Below, one piece after another: positions 1 to 6,356 of a DNA stretch of 6,590 nt; the stretch's first letter is position 1, and every line of letters begins with the position of its first letter. The DNA lies in contig PBDP01000005.1 in assembly GCA_002718095.1 (NCBI GenBank), forward strand, positions 443,408 to 449,997, given 5' to 3'. Position numbers and translations under genes: made by a program. The notes below the pieces were generated by a model, which had not been told where the DNA came from, made no database searches, and worked only from the letters and a program-made list of their open reading frames with translations. Source of the DNA: Chloroflexota bacterium. Lineage in GTDB: Bacteria; Chloroflexota; Dehalococcoidia; Lucifugimonadales; UBA826.

Positions 1-897
1 CAGCAGTTAGATGCTGCTAGATTAATAGAGAACCAGTTCCCTGGTCAGCAAGCTATTATGGATGAGAATCCTGGTGAATTTACATTTAGCGTTGAGCCTA
101 TGGTTGACGTTGCTAGTATTCAGTTGAATAACACATCTGCTCCTTTCAACGACGTCAATGCTCGTAAAGCTCTTTTGTGGGGTATTGATAGAGCTAGAAT
201 CATCGAATTCAACGGTGATCAGAACCCAGTTAATCCAATTAGCTGGTTCTCTAACTTGTTCCCATCGTATGATGAGATGGCAAACTACCCTGGATATAGT
301 GTTCAATATAGAGAGTATGACAAAGCTAAAGCTAAAGAATATGCTGAGGCTGCTGGGTTAACAGAATTCGACTTGATCTCTGTACCATTTAGAATCCAGG
401 ATGCAGAGCTTGTAGCTCTGGACATGATGGAGTGTTGTGGCGTAAAAGTTAACATCACTACTCAGGACTGGACTACTATGGTAGCTGCTGTTGAAGGACG
501 AAACTATGACGCTGCTACAGGTGGAACAGCACCTAGCTATGCTGGTATTATTCCAGTTATAGATATCATGCTTGCACCAGGTGGTGGACGAAATGGTGGA
601 TGGGATCCACCAGCAAATTGGAAAGCAGCTTGGGGCGAAGCTAAGGCTATGCAACCTGGTGCAGAACGAGATGCTCTTTTCGCTGAGATGGAAAGAATCC
701 AGTTGTACGAATGGGTACCAACACTTCCATATTATGCAGTTGTATCCAACAAGTCATGGTGGCACTATGTTCACAACATGAATAACACTGCACAAGAACT
801 GTTCAGCAACAACAAAATGGAAGATTTGTGGTTAGATAATGATGCACCTTCGGCATATTGTTGTAGTAATGTTGTTAATCCTTATAGGCAAAGATAA
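1..897 (+). CDS. ABC transporter substrate-binding protein, family 5 (C-terminal part, 5' truncated by window edge)
   Basis: The frame is open from base 1 (QQLDAARLIENQF...) to the TAA at 895-897, giving 298 residues. The true start lies left of the window, so the first internal ATG (58) should not be taken as the start. Family 5 proteins (SBP_bac_5; oligopeptide, dipeptide and nickel binding) are usually about 500-600 residues, so roughly the second half is present. The family signature is clear: an IQLNNTSAPFNDVNARKAL segment followed by GIDRARII, then a YDKAKAKEYAEAAGL helix that precedes the domain-2 strand, and a late ERDALFAEMERIQLYEWVPTLP-type segment. The protein would be exported and would deliver a solute to a membrane permease. 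The ligand cannot be read from sequence, and no permease or ATPase gene is visible here. The C-terminal tail has an unusual CCSN stretch after the usual DLWLDN-type end. The gene is visibly richer in G+C than the genes to its right. Confidence 0.93.
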   Translation, partial: QQLDAARLIENQFPGQQAIMDENPGEFTFSVEPMVDVASIQLNNTSAPFNDVNARKALLWGIDRARIIEFNGDQNPVNPISWFSNLFPSYDEMANYPGYSVQYREYDKAKAKEYAEAAGLTEFDLISVPFRIQDAELVALDMMECCGVKVNITTQDWTTMVAAVEGRNYDAATGGTAPSYAGIIPVIDIMLAPGGGRNGGWDPPANWKAAWGEAKAMQPGAERDALFAEMERIQLYEWVPTLPYYAVVSNKSWWHYVHNMNNTAQELFSNNKMEDLWLDNDAPSAYCCSNVVNPYRQR

Positions 898-905
898 ATA
901 AAAAC

Positions 906-925
906 GAGATAAAAAATTTATTCTC
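906..925 (-). terminator. Weak hairpin plus T-tract between convergent genes
   Basis: GAGATAAA (906-913) can pair with TTTA and TCTC (917-920 and 922-925) around a 3-base loop, with one bulged base. Read on the minus strand, the hairpin is followed by GTTTTTATTT, which fits an intrinsic terminator for the leftward genes. The stem is almost all A-T and overlaps the last codons of the 918-1100 gene, so it would be a weak terminator. The plus strand lacks a good T-tract, so it is less convincing for the transporter gene. Confidence 0.35.
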
Positions 926-1100
926 TTGATTTGCCTATCGCATAAATAGCAGCTCCTATGCCTCCAGCAATCCAGTGTGTAAAAGGCCACAATTCATCTG
1001 AGACAGTAATACCAATTTCATTATATAAATCAACTCCTGCCCAGCTAAGTCCAAAATCTGCTATACCCCATAATACAAATAATATTCCGATAATTTTCAT
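918..1100 (-). CDS. Small two-helix membrane protein, unknown function (60 aa)
   Basis: The predicted protein begins MKIIGILFVLWGIADFGLS and ends AIYAIGKSRE. It has two hydrophobic segments, roughly residues 2-20 and 40-56. They are joined by a polar stretch containing DLYNEIGI and DELWPFTHW, so a two-pass inner-membrane hairpin is likely. I chose the ATG at 1100 because AAAGGAAA (complement of 1105-1112) lies directly upstream with a 6-base spacer. An in-frame ATG at 1136 would add 12 polar residues without a comparable ribosome site. It is the last gene of the leftward set, 78 bases after the 1179-1880 gene, and ends 21 bases from the convergent transporter gene. I do not recognise a characterised family. 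The tryptophans and glycines in the helices suggest a real, conserved small protein, not chance. Confidence 0.72.
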   Translation of the reverse strand: MKIIGILFVLWGIADFGLSWAGVDLYNEIGITVSDELWPFTHWIAGGIGAAIYAIGKSRE

Positions 1101-1104
1101 AAGA

Positions 1105-1112
1105 TTTCCTTT
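1105..1112 (-). promoter_or_regulatory. Ribosome binding site that decides the start of the 60-aa gene
   Basis: On the minus strand AAAGGAAA precedes the ATG at 1100, with AGGA (complement of 1107-1110) 6 bases from the start codon. This spacing favours the 60-residue product over the 72-residue extension starting at 1136. Confidence 0.6.
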
Positions 1113-1178
1113 CTTTGAAACTGTACAATTTATCAAAAGTCACGATTTAAACCGAGCAATAATTAGACCACAATCAAA

Positions 1179-1880
1179 CTAGCTAAGTAGATGTTTCAAG
1201 TCTAGCGAATCTTCCAATTCAGGTCTGTACTCATGCACGTATTCTGCGATATGAGTTAATATATCGTTTTCGCGCTGTTCTATAGGGTAAATAGTAGGGT
1301 TCTTTGGGATATTCAGCCCTGAATTGTGCATTAATTCCCATTCATCTAAATCTATATCTTCATACGCGTTTTTATACATATGTCGAGTTTGTTCCGGAAA
1401 CTCTAATCCAAAACCAAATCCTTCTAAACATAGTGTCTCTCCGATTCTTAATAGATCATTATTTATCTTCCAGTTCTTATTCATAACCCTGCCCGTCTTT
1501 TTTGCATCTTTGGCAAATATTGAATGTCCTATCTTGTTTAGTTCACTCTCCGTTATTAGCGTTCCAAATCCTGTTGATTCTACATAGTATCTCTCCGATT
1601 CTGCGAGTGCCTCACTACGGGTTCGTGCTAAATTTCTCAAGAAGGTAAGAGCGCCAGCCTCTTGGGATTGGAACGCTAATATTTGACCTAACACAGAAGA
1701 TTTATTGACTAAAGCAGTACTAGCTAATGCTGTACTTTCGTAAACGTATCCACATATCGCTAAAAAGGTTCCAAATCGAATCTTTTCTTTACCAAAAAAA
1801 CCTTGTTTGCTCTCCTCAACGATTAGCGGGTAAACCATTGACTGGGCTAAAGTAGGAACTGCTTTTTCTTTGTTTTCCAT
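1179..1880 (-). CDS. Uncharacterised cytoplasmic protein translationally coupled to the nuclease gene (233 aa)
   Basis: I do not recognise this protein. It starts MENKEKAVPTLAQSMVYPL and ends DLKHLLS. There is no signal peptide and no clear membrane helix. It looks mixed alpha-helical, with an Ala/Ser/Leu-rich helical run at about residues 38-100. A Gly/Phe-rich patch (ETLCLEGFGFGLEFPEQT) sits near 148-165, followed by an acidic, Tyr/Trp-containing C-terminal third. The chosen ATG (1878-1880) shares its A with the TAA stop of the upstream nuclease lipoprotein (TAATG), a layout typical of translational coupling. An in-frame ATG at 1890-1892, four codons earlier, is the alternative start and would give 237 residues. 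Neither has a strong ribosome site; a GGA lies 12 bases before the 1880 start. Because its partner is an exported nuclease, a protective or processing role is imaginable, but no motif supports one. Confidence 0.8.
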   Translation of the reverse strand: MENKEKAVPTLAQSMVYPLIVEESKQGFFGKEKIRFGTFLAICGYVYESTALASTALVNKSSVLGQILAFQSQEAGALTFLRNLARTRSEALAESERYYVESTGFGTLITESELNKIGHSIFAKDAKKTGRVMNKNWKINNDLLRIGETLCLEGFGFGLEFPEQTRHMYKNAYEDIDLDEWELMHNSGLNIPKNPTIYPIEQRENDILTHIAEYVHEYRPELEDSLDLKHLLS

Positions 1881-3136
1881 TATGGTGAACATTCCATAGT
1901 ATCGATTATATTTCCCGCATCATCAATGAGTGTAGCTATATCTCCTGAATTGTTCCATACAGCTTGCTTTTTCCAAAATATTTTTTCATTAGTGTCGTAT
2001 CCGGTTGCTCCCGTTATGATTGTAACTAATATATTTGGTTTTAAAACGAATCCGTCCGGGAAATCAAAGATATGTTTAGATCCTTCATCATAGATTTTCC
2101 AACCACTCATAATTTGTTGTAAATATCCGTTATTAGAAATCACTACACTTTCTGGATTTGACTTACAATCTATATTTGAAAATTTTATACTCGATATTTG
2201 TGATTTAGCATAGTCCGGAGATGGAGTAGATGTAGGAACTGGAGATGGAGTAGATGTAGGAACTGGAGATGGAGTAGATGTAGGAATTGGAGATGGAGTA
2301 GGGGTAGAAATACTATCTGTACATGTATTAAGCATTTCTTCTATAGCATCTGACTCTGATTTAGTAAAATCTAATTGCCAGCTATTTTTAATGGCTACCC
2401 AATCTGTAGCATAATTGCACCAATAATTTTGGTTTGAAGGTTTCCATTGATCAGGACTTCTAGCTCCCTTTTGACGGTTAGCAGATGCTGATACGGCAAT
2501 TAGATGACCTGCATCTTCCATGTAATTGGCGTATTTAGATTTTGTAACTTTATCCCATGCCCAGCCGCCTGAGATATGAGCATTGTTTAATGGAACCATA
2601 TGGTCTATATCTAGCTTACTAGCATCTGTTATAGTTTCTCCAGTGTAAGCGTCGTACCATTCTCCAGACTCAACTTGGCATTGATTGTCGCTTTTAAATG
2701 TTACAGGGACTAATGACTCTACCTGCAATACTTCATGCCGTGTGTTTTGACAATCTTTATCTGAATCAATCCAATGATTCCATTCGGCTCGATCATATGT
2801 TGCAATATCTTTTTCAACTATTTCTGCCAGTGGAGTTGCAATGTCTTCTACAACTATTTTTGCAGGTGGAGTTGCAATGTCTTCTACAACTATTTCTGCC
2901 AGTGGAGTTGCAATATCTTCTGCAACTATTTTTGCAGGTGGAGTTGCAATATCTTCTACAACTATTTCTGTAGATGGAGTTATATTGTTGAGTGTACCGG
3001 TATCCATTTCTTGGCTTACAGCTATAGGAGTTGGAGGTTCTTTAGAGTTTGAAGATGCTGTAGATTCATCAACGCTACAAGACATTATTACTAATGTTGA
3101 TGTCGTTAGTAATAAGGCAATAAAAAAATGATTCAT
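1880..3136 (-). CDS. Lipoprotein HNH (DUF1524-like) endonuclease with N-terminal tandem repeats and C-terminal lamin-tail domain (418 aa)
   Basis: Domains in order. Residues 1-20 are a hydrophobic signal ending IMSC, so Cys20 is the probable lipidated residue; the lipobox is imperfect, with Met at -2. Residues 57-112 hold five tandem 12-residue repeats (IVVEDIATPPAK type). Residues 114-272 are a secreted HNH nuclease domain of the DUF1524/GmrSD C-terminal type: YDRAEWNHWID, DCQNTRHEVL, GEWYDAYTG, the catalytic LDIDHMVPL (Asp178-His179), SASANRQKG (Asn220, Lys223) and DQWKP. Cys129, 153, 240 and 272 could form disulfides outside the cell. A TPSPVPTS linker covers about 278-308. Residues 312-416 match a lamin-tail domain, with SGWKIYD, FPDGFVLKPN and VWNNSGDIATLID. 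The predicted role is DNA cleavage at or outside the cell surface, perhaps nutrient scavenging. The ribosome site before the ATG at 3136 is weak. It is first of the leftward set. Confidence 0.92.
   Translation of the reverse strand: MNHFFIALLLTTSTLVIMSCSVDESTASSNSKEPPTPIAVSQEMDTGTLNNITPSTEIVVEDIATPPAKIVAEDIATPLAEIVVEDIATPPAKIVVEDIATPLAEIVEKDIATYDRAEWNHWIDSDKDCQNTRHEVLQVESLVPVTFKSDNQCQVESGEWYDAYTGETITDASKLDIDHMVPLNNAHISGGWAWDKVTKSKYANYMEDAGHLIAVSASANRQKGARSPDQWKPSNQNYWCNYATDWVAIKNSWQLDFTKSESDAIEEMLNTCTDSISTPTPSPIPTSTPSPVPTSTPSPVPTSTPSPDYAKSQISSIKFSNIDCKSNPESVVISNNGYLQQIMSGWKIYDEGSKHIFDFPDGFVLKPNILVTIITGATGYDTNEKIFWKKQAVWNNSGDIATLIDDAGNIIDTMECSP
2217..2306 (-). repeat. 24-bp tandem repeat (3 full copies plus a partial) encoding the TPSPVPTS linker
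   Basis: Full units lie at 2217-2240, 2241-2264 and 2265-2288, followed by a partial unit to about 2306. The first two are identical and the third differs by one base (aatt for aact). Each encodes eight residues of the STPSPVPT type (Ile in place of Val in the last). Together they form a flexible Thr/Ser/Pro linker between the nuclease and lamin-tail domains. The unit is in frame, so copy-number change would alter linker length without breaking the protein. Confidence 0.9.
2799..2978 (-). repeat. 36-bp tandem repeat (5 copies) near the lipoprotein N-terminus
   Basis: Five consecutive 36-base units start at 2799, 2835, 2871, 2907 and 2943. Each encodes a 12-residue unit IVVEDIATP[PL]A[KE], and the two outermost copies diverge. 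The central units alternate between a PPAK and a PLAE ending, which shows a 72-base higher-order period and suggests duplication in pairs. The tract sits just after the lipidation site and would act as an acidic surface stalk holding the nuclease away from the membrane. Confidence 0.93.
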
Positions 3137-3171
3137 ATCAGATTAACCATACTTGAATTCCCTAACGAATA

Positions 3172-3177
3172 ATTATA
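3172..3177 (-). promoter_or_regulatory. Candidate -10 box for the leftward nuclease set
   Basis: The minus strand reads TATAAT here, 34 bases upstream of the ATG at 3136, a plausible distance for a short leader. No convincing -35 hexamer lies 16-18 bases further upstream. The surrounding DNA is very AT-rich, so a chance match is possible. Confidence 0.35.
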
Positions 3178-3336
3178 TATGATCTGAATATATATAATTT
3201 GCAGTTTTTTTAATATACATGAAATAAATTTGAAATCCAAATTTGAAAATGCATACATTATTTCCTAGAATAATAAATATTTCTTTTTTTGATCATACGC
3301 ATACTATATTCGATAATTGCGATAGTGTCATTTTCT

Positions 3337-3365
3337 TTGACATATGCCTTTCATAAAGCTAATCT
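3337..3365 (+). promoter_or_regulatory. Sigma70-type promoter for the metallopeptidase operon
   Basis: A perfect TTGACA (3337-3342) is followed after 17 bases by TAATCT (3360-3365), which keeps the three most conserved positions of the -10 box (T1, A2, T6). The start would be near 3372, leaving a leader of about 16 bases before the GTG at 3388. This leader is just enough to hold the ribosome site. Confidence 0.55.
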
Positions 3366-3376
3366 TACGAAATAGT

Positions 3377-3382
3377 GAGGTG
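3377..3382 (+). promoter_or_regulatory. Ribosome binding site supporting a GTG start
   Basis: GAGGTG lies 5 bases before the GTG at 3388, a good Shine-Dalgarno match and spacing. It supports initiation at this GTG, which also keeps the first zinc-ribbon cysteine (Cys6) close to the N-terminus, as in the related gene at 6363. Confidence 0.65.
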
Positions 3383-3387
3383 CTGTA

Positions 3388-5133
3388 GTGGATGGTAAAT
3401 TTTGTACAAAATGCGGGACAAAGCTATTAACGCCAGGTAGCAATTGCTACAACTGTGACCGGGCAATTATTCCAAAATCAAATAAACGTAAAGTTTTTGT
3501 ACTAATCATTGGGTTTGCTTTACTGCTATCAACATACTTAATTTATGAAGATTATGTCGGGATATCACAAAACGATTCATCTGATTCAGTTACGGTGACT
3601 GAAAAACCGAAAAGACTAGATTTTAATAAAAAAACTACTCTTACTCCTTCACCTACTAAAACACCTACTCCAATCCTCACGCAAACTCCAATTCCATCGC
3701 AAACTCCAATTCCATCTTTTTCTGTAACAGACCTAGCTGTTTATGCTGATTTATTGCCACCTAAAACAGCTGCAGGTAGTGAAATATGTAACGATGAGAT
3801 TTATGTAAAACTTCTCTGCGTTGAGGTGTTAAATTATTTAGGATTTAACAACGCATACAAACCAGAAATAATTAAAGGAATTGAGGGAGCTTCATCTGTT
3901 TATCTAATGACACCAAAAGATCTCACTGTTGATTGGGATATATTTGAGTCCAATCAAGGGATGATAAATTATATGGGAATATTTTTGTATAGTGCTGATG
4001 CTGAACAAGATTTTAACCTGATTGCTTCAGATGCTTGTGAAGTTGTGGGAACTCTACGTCCCGGGTGTAAAGCGGATATTATTTCAATGCTTAAGGAGGA
4101 GAACCAAGGAGGATTTTACATACCCATAGATACAGACATGAAAGGACATCTGCTTTTTGTAAATCAAGAATATGAATATAGCTCTAATGATTCAAATTTG
4201 TTTGCCAAATTGATTAGTCACGAGTATTTTCACGCATATCAGCTAATACATACTAATATACAAAATCCTCCTCTCTCTCTTCAGGAACTCGTGAATCAGA
4301 ATAATACTATGAGCTCTTTAGGCCCAATGTGGTTAGTGGAAGGTACTGCTGAGTATGCTTCTAGGTTTATATCCGATAAAAAGATGTGGCAGGAGTTTGA
4401 AGAGTCGTTAGAAGAAGATATTAATCAAATTAGATTTTTATTGGATCAGGAATCTGAAGAATATATCAAAAAACTTGTAATTGATGAATGGATAACACAA
4501 TCAGAGTTCACAGAAACACTTTCATACGACAATGACTACATTTACGATGATGTGTACAGGATTTCCTATTTAGCGGCTTTGTATTCAGCTGCCTTATCTA
4601 GTCATGACACTATTATGATAGATTATTGGGATGATTTGAAAGAATATGGTCCTGAAGAATCATTTCACAGAAATATCGGAATTTCTTTCGAAGAATTTTA
4701 TATTAAATTTGATGATTTTTTACATAACAAAAGTGCTGATGAAAAATTAGAAATAATTTTGTCAGCGGATGTTACTAGTTCAAATACATTTACCCTTACT
4801 CCTACTCCACATGTTCCCGCATATAAAACTCCGATCCCAAACTCTATGCCAACTGTCATCCCAACACCAACTCCAGACCTACAACAGATAATGGAATACA
4901 AACTCAATCAAATAGAAAATATTACAAAATTAATTCAAGATCTAACACCACCTACTGATTTGGATGCAAAGAAATTACTTATCAATTATTATTCACAAAG
5001 AGCTGAGATTTACAAAAGTATCTATAAATCGGAAATGTCAGCTCAAGATTGCATTAAATACAGAGAGATAATTAATGGATTACCAGATCTATATGATGGA
5101 CAAGGTGATTTCTGTTGGACTTATAAGGAATAG
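3388..5133 (+). CDS. Membrane-anchored zinc-ribbon protein with extracytoplasmic gluzincin-type metallopeptidase domain (581 aa)
   Basis: Residues 1-30 form a zinc ribbon with CxxC pairs at Cys6/Cys9 and Cys20/Cys23. A basic patch (KSNKRK, 30-35) precedes one membrane helix at about 36-53, which puts the ribbon inside the cell and the rest outside. A Thr/Pro linker covers 84-110. The central domain holds HEYFH (278-282), the HExxH zinc site with Glu279 as catalytic base. It is followed by WLVEGTAEYAS (315-325), where Glu318 is the probable third zinc ligand, as in the NEG/VEG motif of gluzincin peptidases. A second Thr/Pro linker (469-497) leads to a helical C-terminal region with Cys555 and Cys576. 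Translation starts at GTG. The gene leads a tight operon: the next start lies 7 bases after its stop. The fold and peptidase activity are inferred from motifs; the substrate is unknown, and I cannot place it in a named subfamily. Confidence 0.9.
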   Translation: MDGKFCTKCGTKLLTPGSNCYNCDRAIIPKSNKRKVFVLIIGFALLLSTYLIYEDYVGISQNDSSDSVTVTEKPKRLDFNKKTTLTPSPTKTPTPILTQTPIPSQTPIPSFSVTDLAVYADLLPPKTAAGSEICNDEIYVKLLCVEVLNYLGFNNAYKPEIIKGIEGASSVYLMTPKDLTVDWDIFESNQGMINYMGIFLYSADAEQDFNLIASDACEVVGTLRPGCKADIISMLKEENQGGFYIPIDTDMKGHLLFVNQEYEYSSNDSNLFAKLISHEYFHAYQLIHTNIQNPPLSLQELVNQNNTMSSLGPMWLVEGTAEYASRFISDKKMWQEFEESLEEDINQIRFLLDQESEEYIKKLVIDEWITQSEFTETLSYDNDYIYDDVYRISYLAALYSAALSSHDTIMIDYWDDLKEYGPEESFHRNIGISFEEFYIKFDDFLHNKSADEKLEIILSADVTSSNTFTLTPTPHVPAYKTPIPNSMPTVIPTPTPDLQQIMEYKLNQIENITKLIQDLTPPTDLDAKKLLINYYSQRAEIYKSIYKSEMSAQDCIKYREIINGLPDLYDGQGDFCWTYKE

Positions 5134-5140
5134 TAAAGAT

Positions 5141-5788
5141 ATGCACAAAATGACAAGAACAACTTTACTGACAATTAGCTTGTTATTTATTTTCGCTTGT
5201 TCGCAACCAGAACCATTTGACACACCAGGAATTTCTGCAAAAGAATCCTCAAATATTCCAATAAATAATGTTGCAAATGATTTTAATGAATCAGATGAAG
5301 AAGTGTATTGGGAAGAAGTGCGCACTTTTTGGCTTACTCCAGATGATGAGCTAACAAAAATTATTGGAGAACTTGATATTTTATATAATTTAACAAATCA
5401 AGCTGATCCTAAAAGACGGGAACGTATCAGGGAGGATATAGATCAAAAAGGTTCTGAGCTTACCGACCGGTATGACAATAAATTAAATGAGTTTCAAAAT
5501 ATTAATACTCCCAAACAATGTGCTCATGTATCTGATAATTCTCATGAAATTTTGACGACTCAGAAAACCTATTCAAACCAATTCTACATAACCATGGAGC
5601 ATATACGGATCAGTTTATTAAATGCAAACCAAAATAATGATGAAGAATCCATTTATAAATATAGCCTTATTTATGACGTCTCTAGCTCTGACAATGAAGA
5701 ATTAGCGAATTCCATAGTTGATTTAAAAGAAGAATTAAATTTTAATTTAATCACACAAGATTGTTCTCGGAAAATGGATGACCAGTAA
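5141..5788 (+). CDS. Probable lipoprotein, helical, unknown function (215 aa)
   Basis: The product begins MHKMTRTTLLTISLLFIFACS: a basic N-terminus, a hydrophobic stretch and a lipobox-like IFAC. Cys20 is therefore the probable lipidated residue (Phe at -2 is unusual). The rest is acidic and predicted helical, with a Glu/Asp/Arg-rich coiled-coil-like region at about 67-120 and two further cysteines, Cys127 and Cys208. I placed the start at 5141 because AAGGAA (5125-5130) lies 10 bases upstream and the signal peptide then begins cleanly. An earlier in-frame ATG at 5075 would put 22 polar residues before the signal and overlap the upstream gene. It begins 7 bases after the metallopeptidase stop and overlaps the next gene by 11 bases, so the three are almost surely co-transcribed. 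I do not recognise the family; a partner or substrate-presenting role for the peptidase is only a guess. Confidence 0.85.
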   Translation: MHKMTRTTLLTISLLFIFACSQPEPFDTPGISAKESSNIPINNVANDFNESDEEVYWEEVRTFWLTPDDELTKIIGELDILYNLTNQADPKRRERIREDIDQKGSELTDRYDNKLNEFQNINTPKQCAHVSDNSHEILTTQKTYSNQFYITMEHIRISLLNANQNNDEESIYKYSLIYDVSSSDNEELANSIVDLKEELNFNLITQDCSRKMDDQ

Positions 5789-6233
5789 ATCAATAATTTG
5801 TTGGATTACAGCATTACCTGCAAGTTTAGCATCTGCTGTATTGATTCGTTTGCCAGTAGAGTTCGTTCTTCGACAGATATACTCTATCCTATCTAATACA
5901 CTGTTTGGATTCGGACCCTCAGTTTCAGATTTTATTGCATTTGAAACTGCTTTAAGAATAACTAACGGATTAGCTGTTCCAGTAGTGTCAATATATGTCT
6001 TGTATAAAATCCTCCCAAATTACAAAGTGTTTTTTTCATTTGTATTGGCTGGGATATACTTTGGATATTTGGGTATTGTATTGATACTAGTTATTTTAAA
6101 TAACGGCTATTATTGCATCTTTCCCTCAGTGTGTATTGGCCATTATTCTGGATTATCTTGGATTGAGATACCCTTTCAACTCATCGTACTTTTTATCATA
6201 CTTGCCAATATGTACGGGAAAGCAAGTGATTAA
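5778..6233 (+). CDS. Multi-pass membrane protein, unknown function (151 aa)
   Basis: The protein is strongly hydrophobic, with four likely membrane segments: about residues 5-24, 61-80, 84-107 and 129-147. A moderately polar stretch (27-58) lies between the first two. Two cysteines (Cys113 and Cys119) sit in the loop between the third and fourth helices. The ATG at 5778 overlaps the end of the lipoprotein gene by 11 bases in another frame and is preceded by GGA (5769-5771) with a 6-base spacer. Both facts support coupled translation. No transport, enzyme or channel motif is visible and I do not recognise a family. Its place as last gene of the metallopeptidase operon suggests an envelope role alongside the two upstream products. 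Confidence 0.85.
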   Translation: MTSKSIICWITALPASLASAVLIRLPVEFVLRQIYSILSNTLFGFGPSVSDFIAFETALRITNGLAVPVVSIYVLYKILPNYKVFFSFVLAGIYFGYLGIVLILVILNNGYYCIFPSVCIGHYSGLSWIEIPFQLIVLFIILANMYGKASD

Positions 6234-6289
6234 ATTTTATTTGAAGAGAACACAATACCGAAACGAAAACGTAAAAGAAAATCGTAGCG

Positions 6290-6318
6290 TTGGGGTGTTT
6301 ATACCCAATTTATACCCA
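6290..6318. repeat. Paired TTTATACCCA direct repeats with a short inverted repeat
   Basis: TTTATACCCA occurs at 6298-6307 and again at 6309-6318, a period of 11 bases, about one helical turn. The first copy also closes a small palindrome: TTGGG (6290-6294) with CCCAA (6304-6308). The site lies between the membrane-protein gene and the next zinc-ribbon gene, so it could be an operator for that gene. A weak hairpin ending the upstream operon is also possible, but no T-tract follows. Confidence 0.4.
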
Positions 6319-6350
6319 TTATTTCTGAAAACCGATTTTGACTTAGGCTG

Positions 6351-6356
6351 TATAGT
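6351..6356 (+). promoter_or_regulatory. Candidate -10 box (TATAGT) very close to the next start codon
   Basis: TATAGT ends 6 bases before the ATG at 6363. If used, transcription would begin at or next to the A of the ATG, giving a leaderless mRNA. No purine-rich ribosome site sits at normal spacing before this ATG. No clear -35 hexamer lies 17 bases upstream. Confidence 0.3.

Noticed and set aside
22-654. Open frames on the minus strand (22-306 and 358-654) and in another plus frame inside the transporter gene
   Set aside because: The frame encoding the family 5 binding protein is unambiguous through this whole stretch; the others are shadows.
1101-1136. Longer start (ATG at 1136) for the 60-residue membrane protein
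   Set aside because: The 12 added residues are polar and the strong AAAGGAAA site would lie inside the coding region, directly before the better ATG at 1100.
958-1182. Plus-strand open frame opposite the 60-residue gene
   Set aside because: It is antisense to a gene with a good ribosome site and membrane helices, and its own product looks like a random translation.
2799-2978. CRISPR-like array (36-base repeats)
   Set aside because: The units are directly adjacent, with no unique spacers, and are translated in frame inside a gene. They are a protein-coding tandem repeat.
2698-3131. Three overlapping open frames on the plus strand opposite the nuclease N-terminus
   Set aside because: The 36-base repeat is a multiple of three and lacks stops in several frames, so all frames stay open. 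Their products are low-complexity repeats with no ribosome site; the minus-strand gene with its signal peptide and HNH domain is the real one.
1179-3136. Toxin-immunity pair (nuclease plus following gene)
   Set aside because: The nuclease resembles scavenging lipoproteins and has no delivery domain, and the partner has no immunity-like motif. The gene coupling alone is not enough, so it is kept only as a possibility in the findings.
5075-5140. Longer start (ATG at 5075) for the lipoprotein
   Set aside because: It would bury the signal peptide behind 22 residues and overlap the peptidase gene by 59 bases. The ATG at 5141 has an upstream AAGGAA and yields a normal lipoprotein signal.
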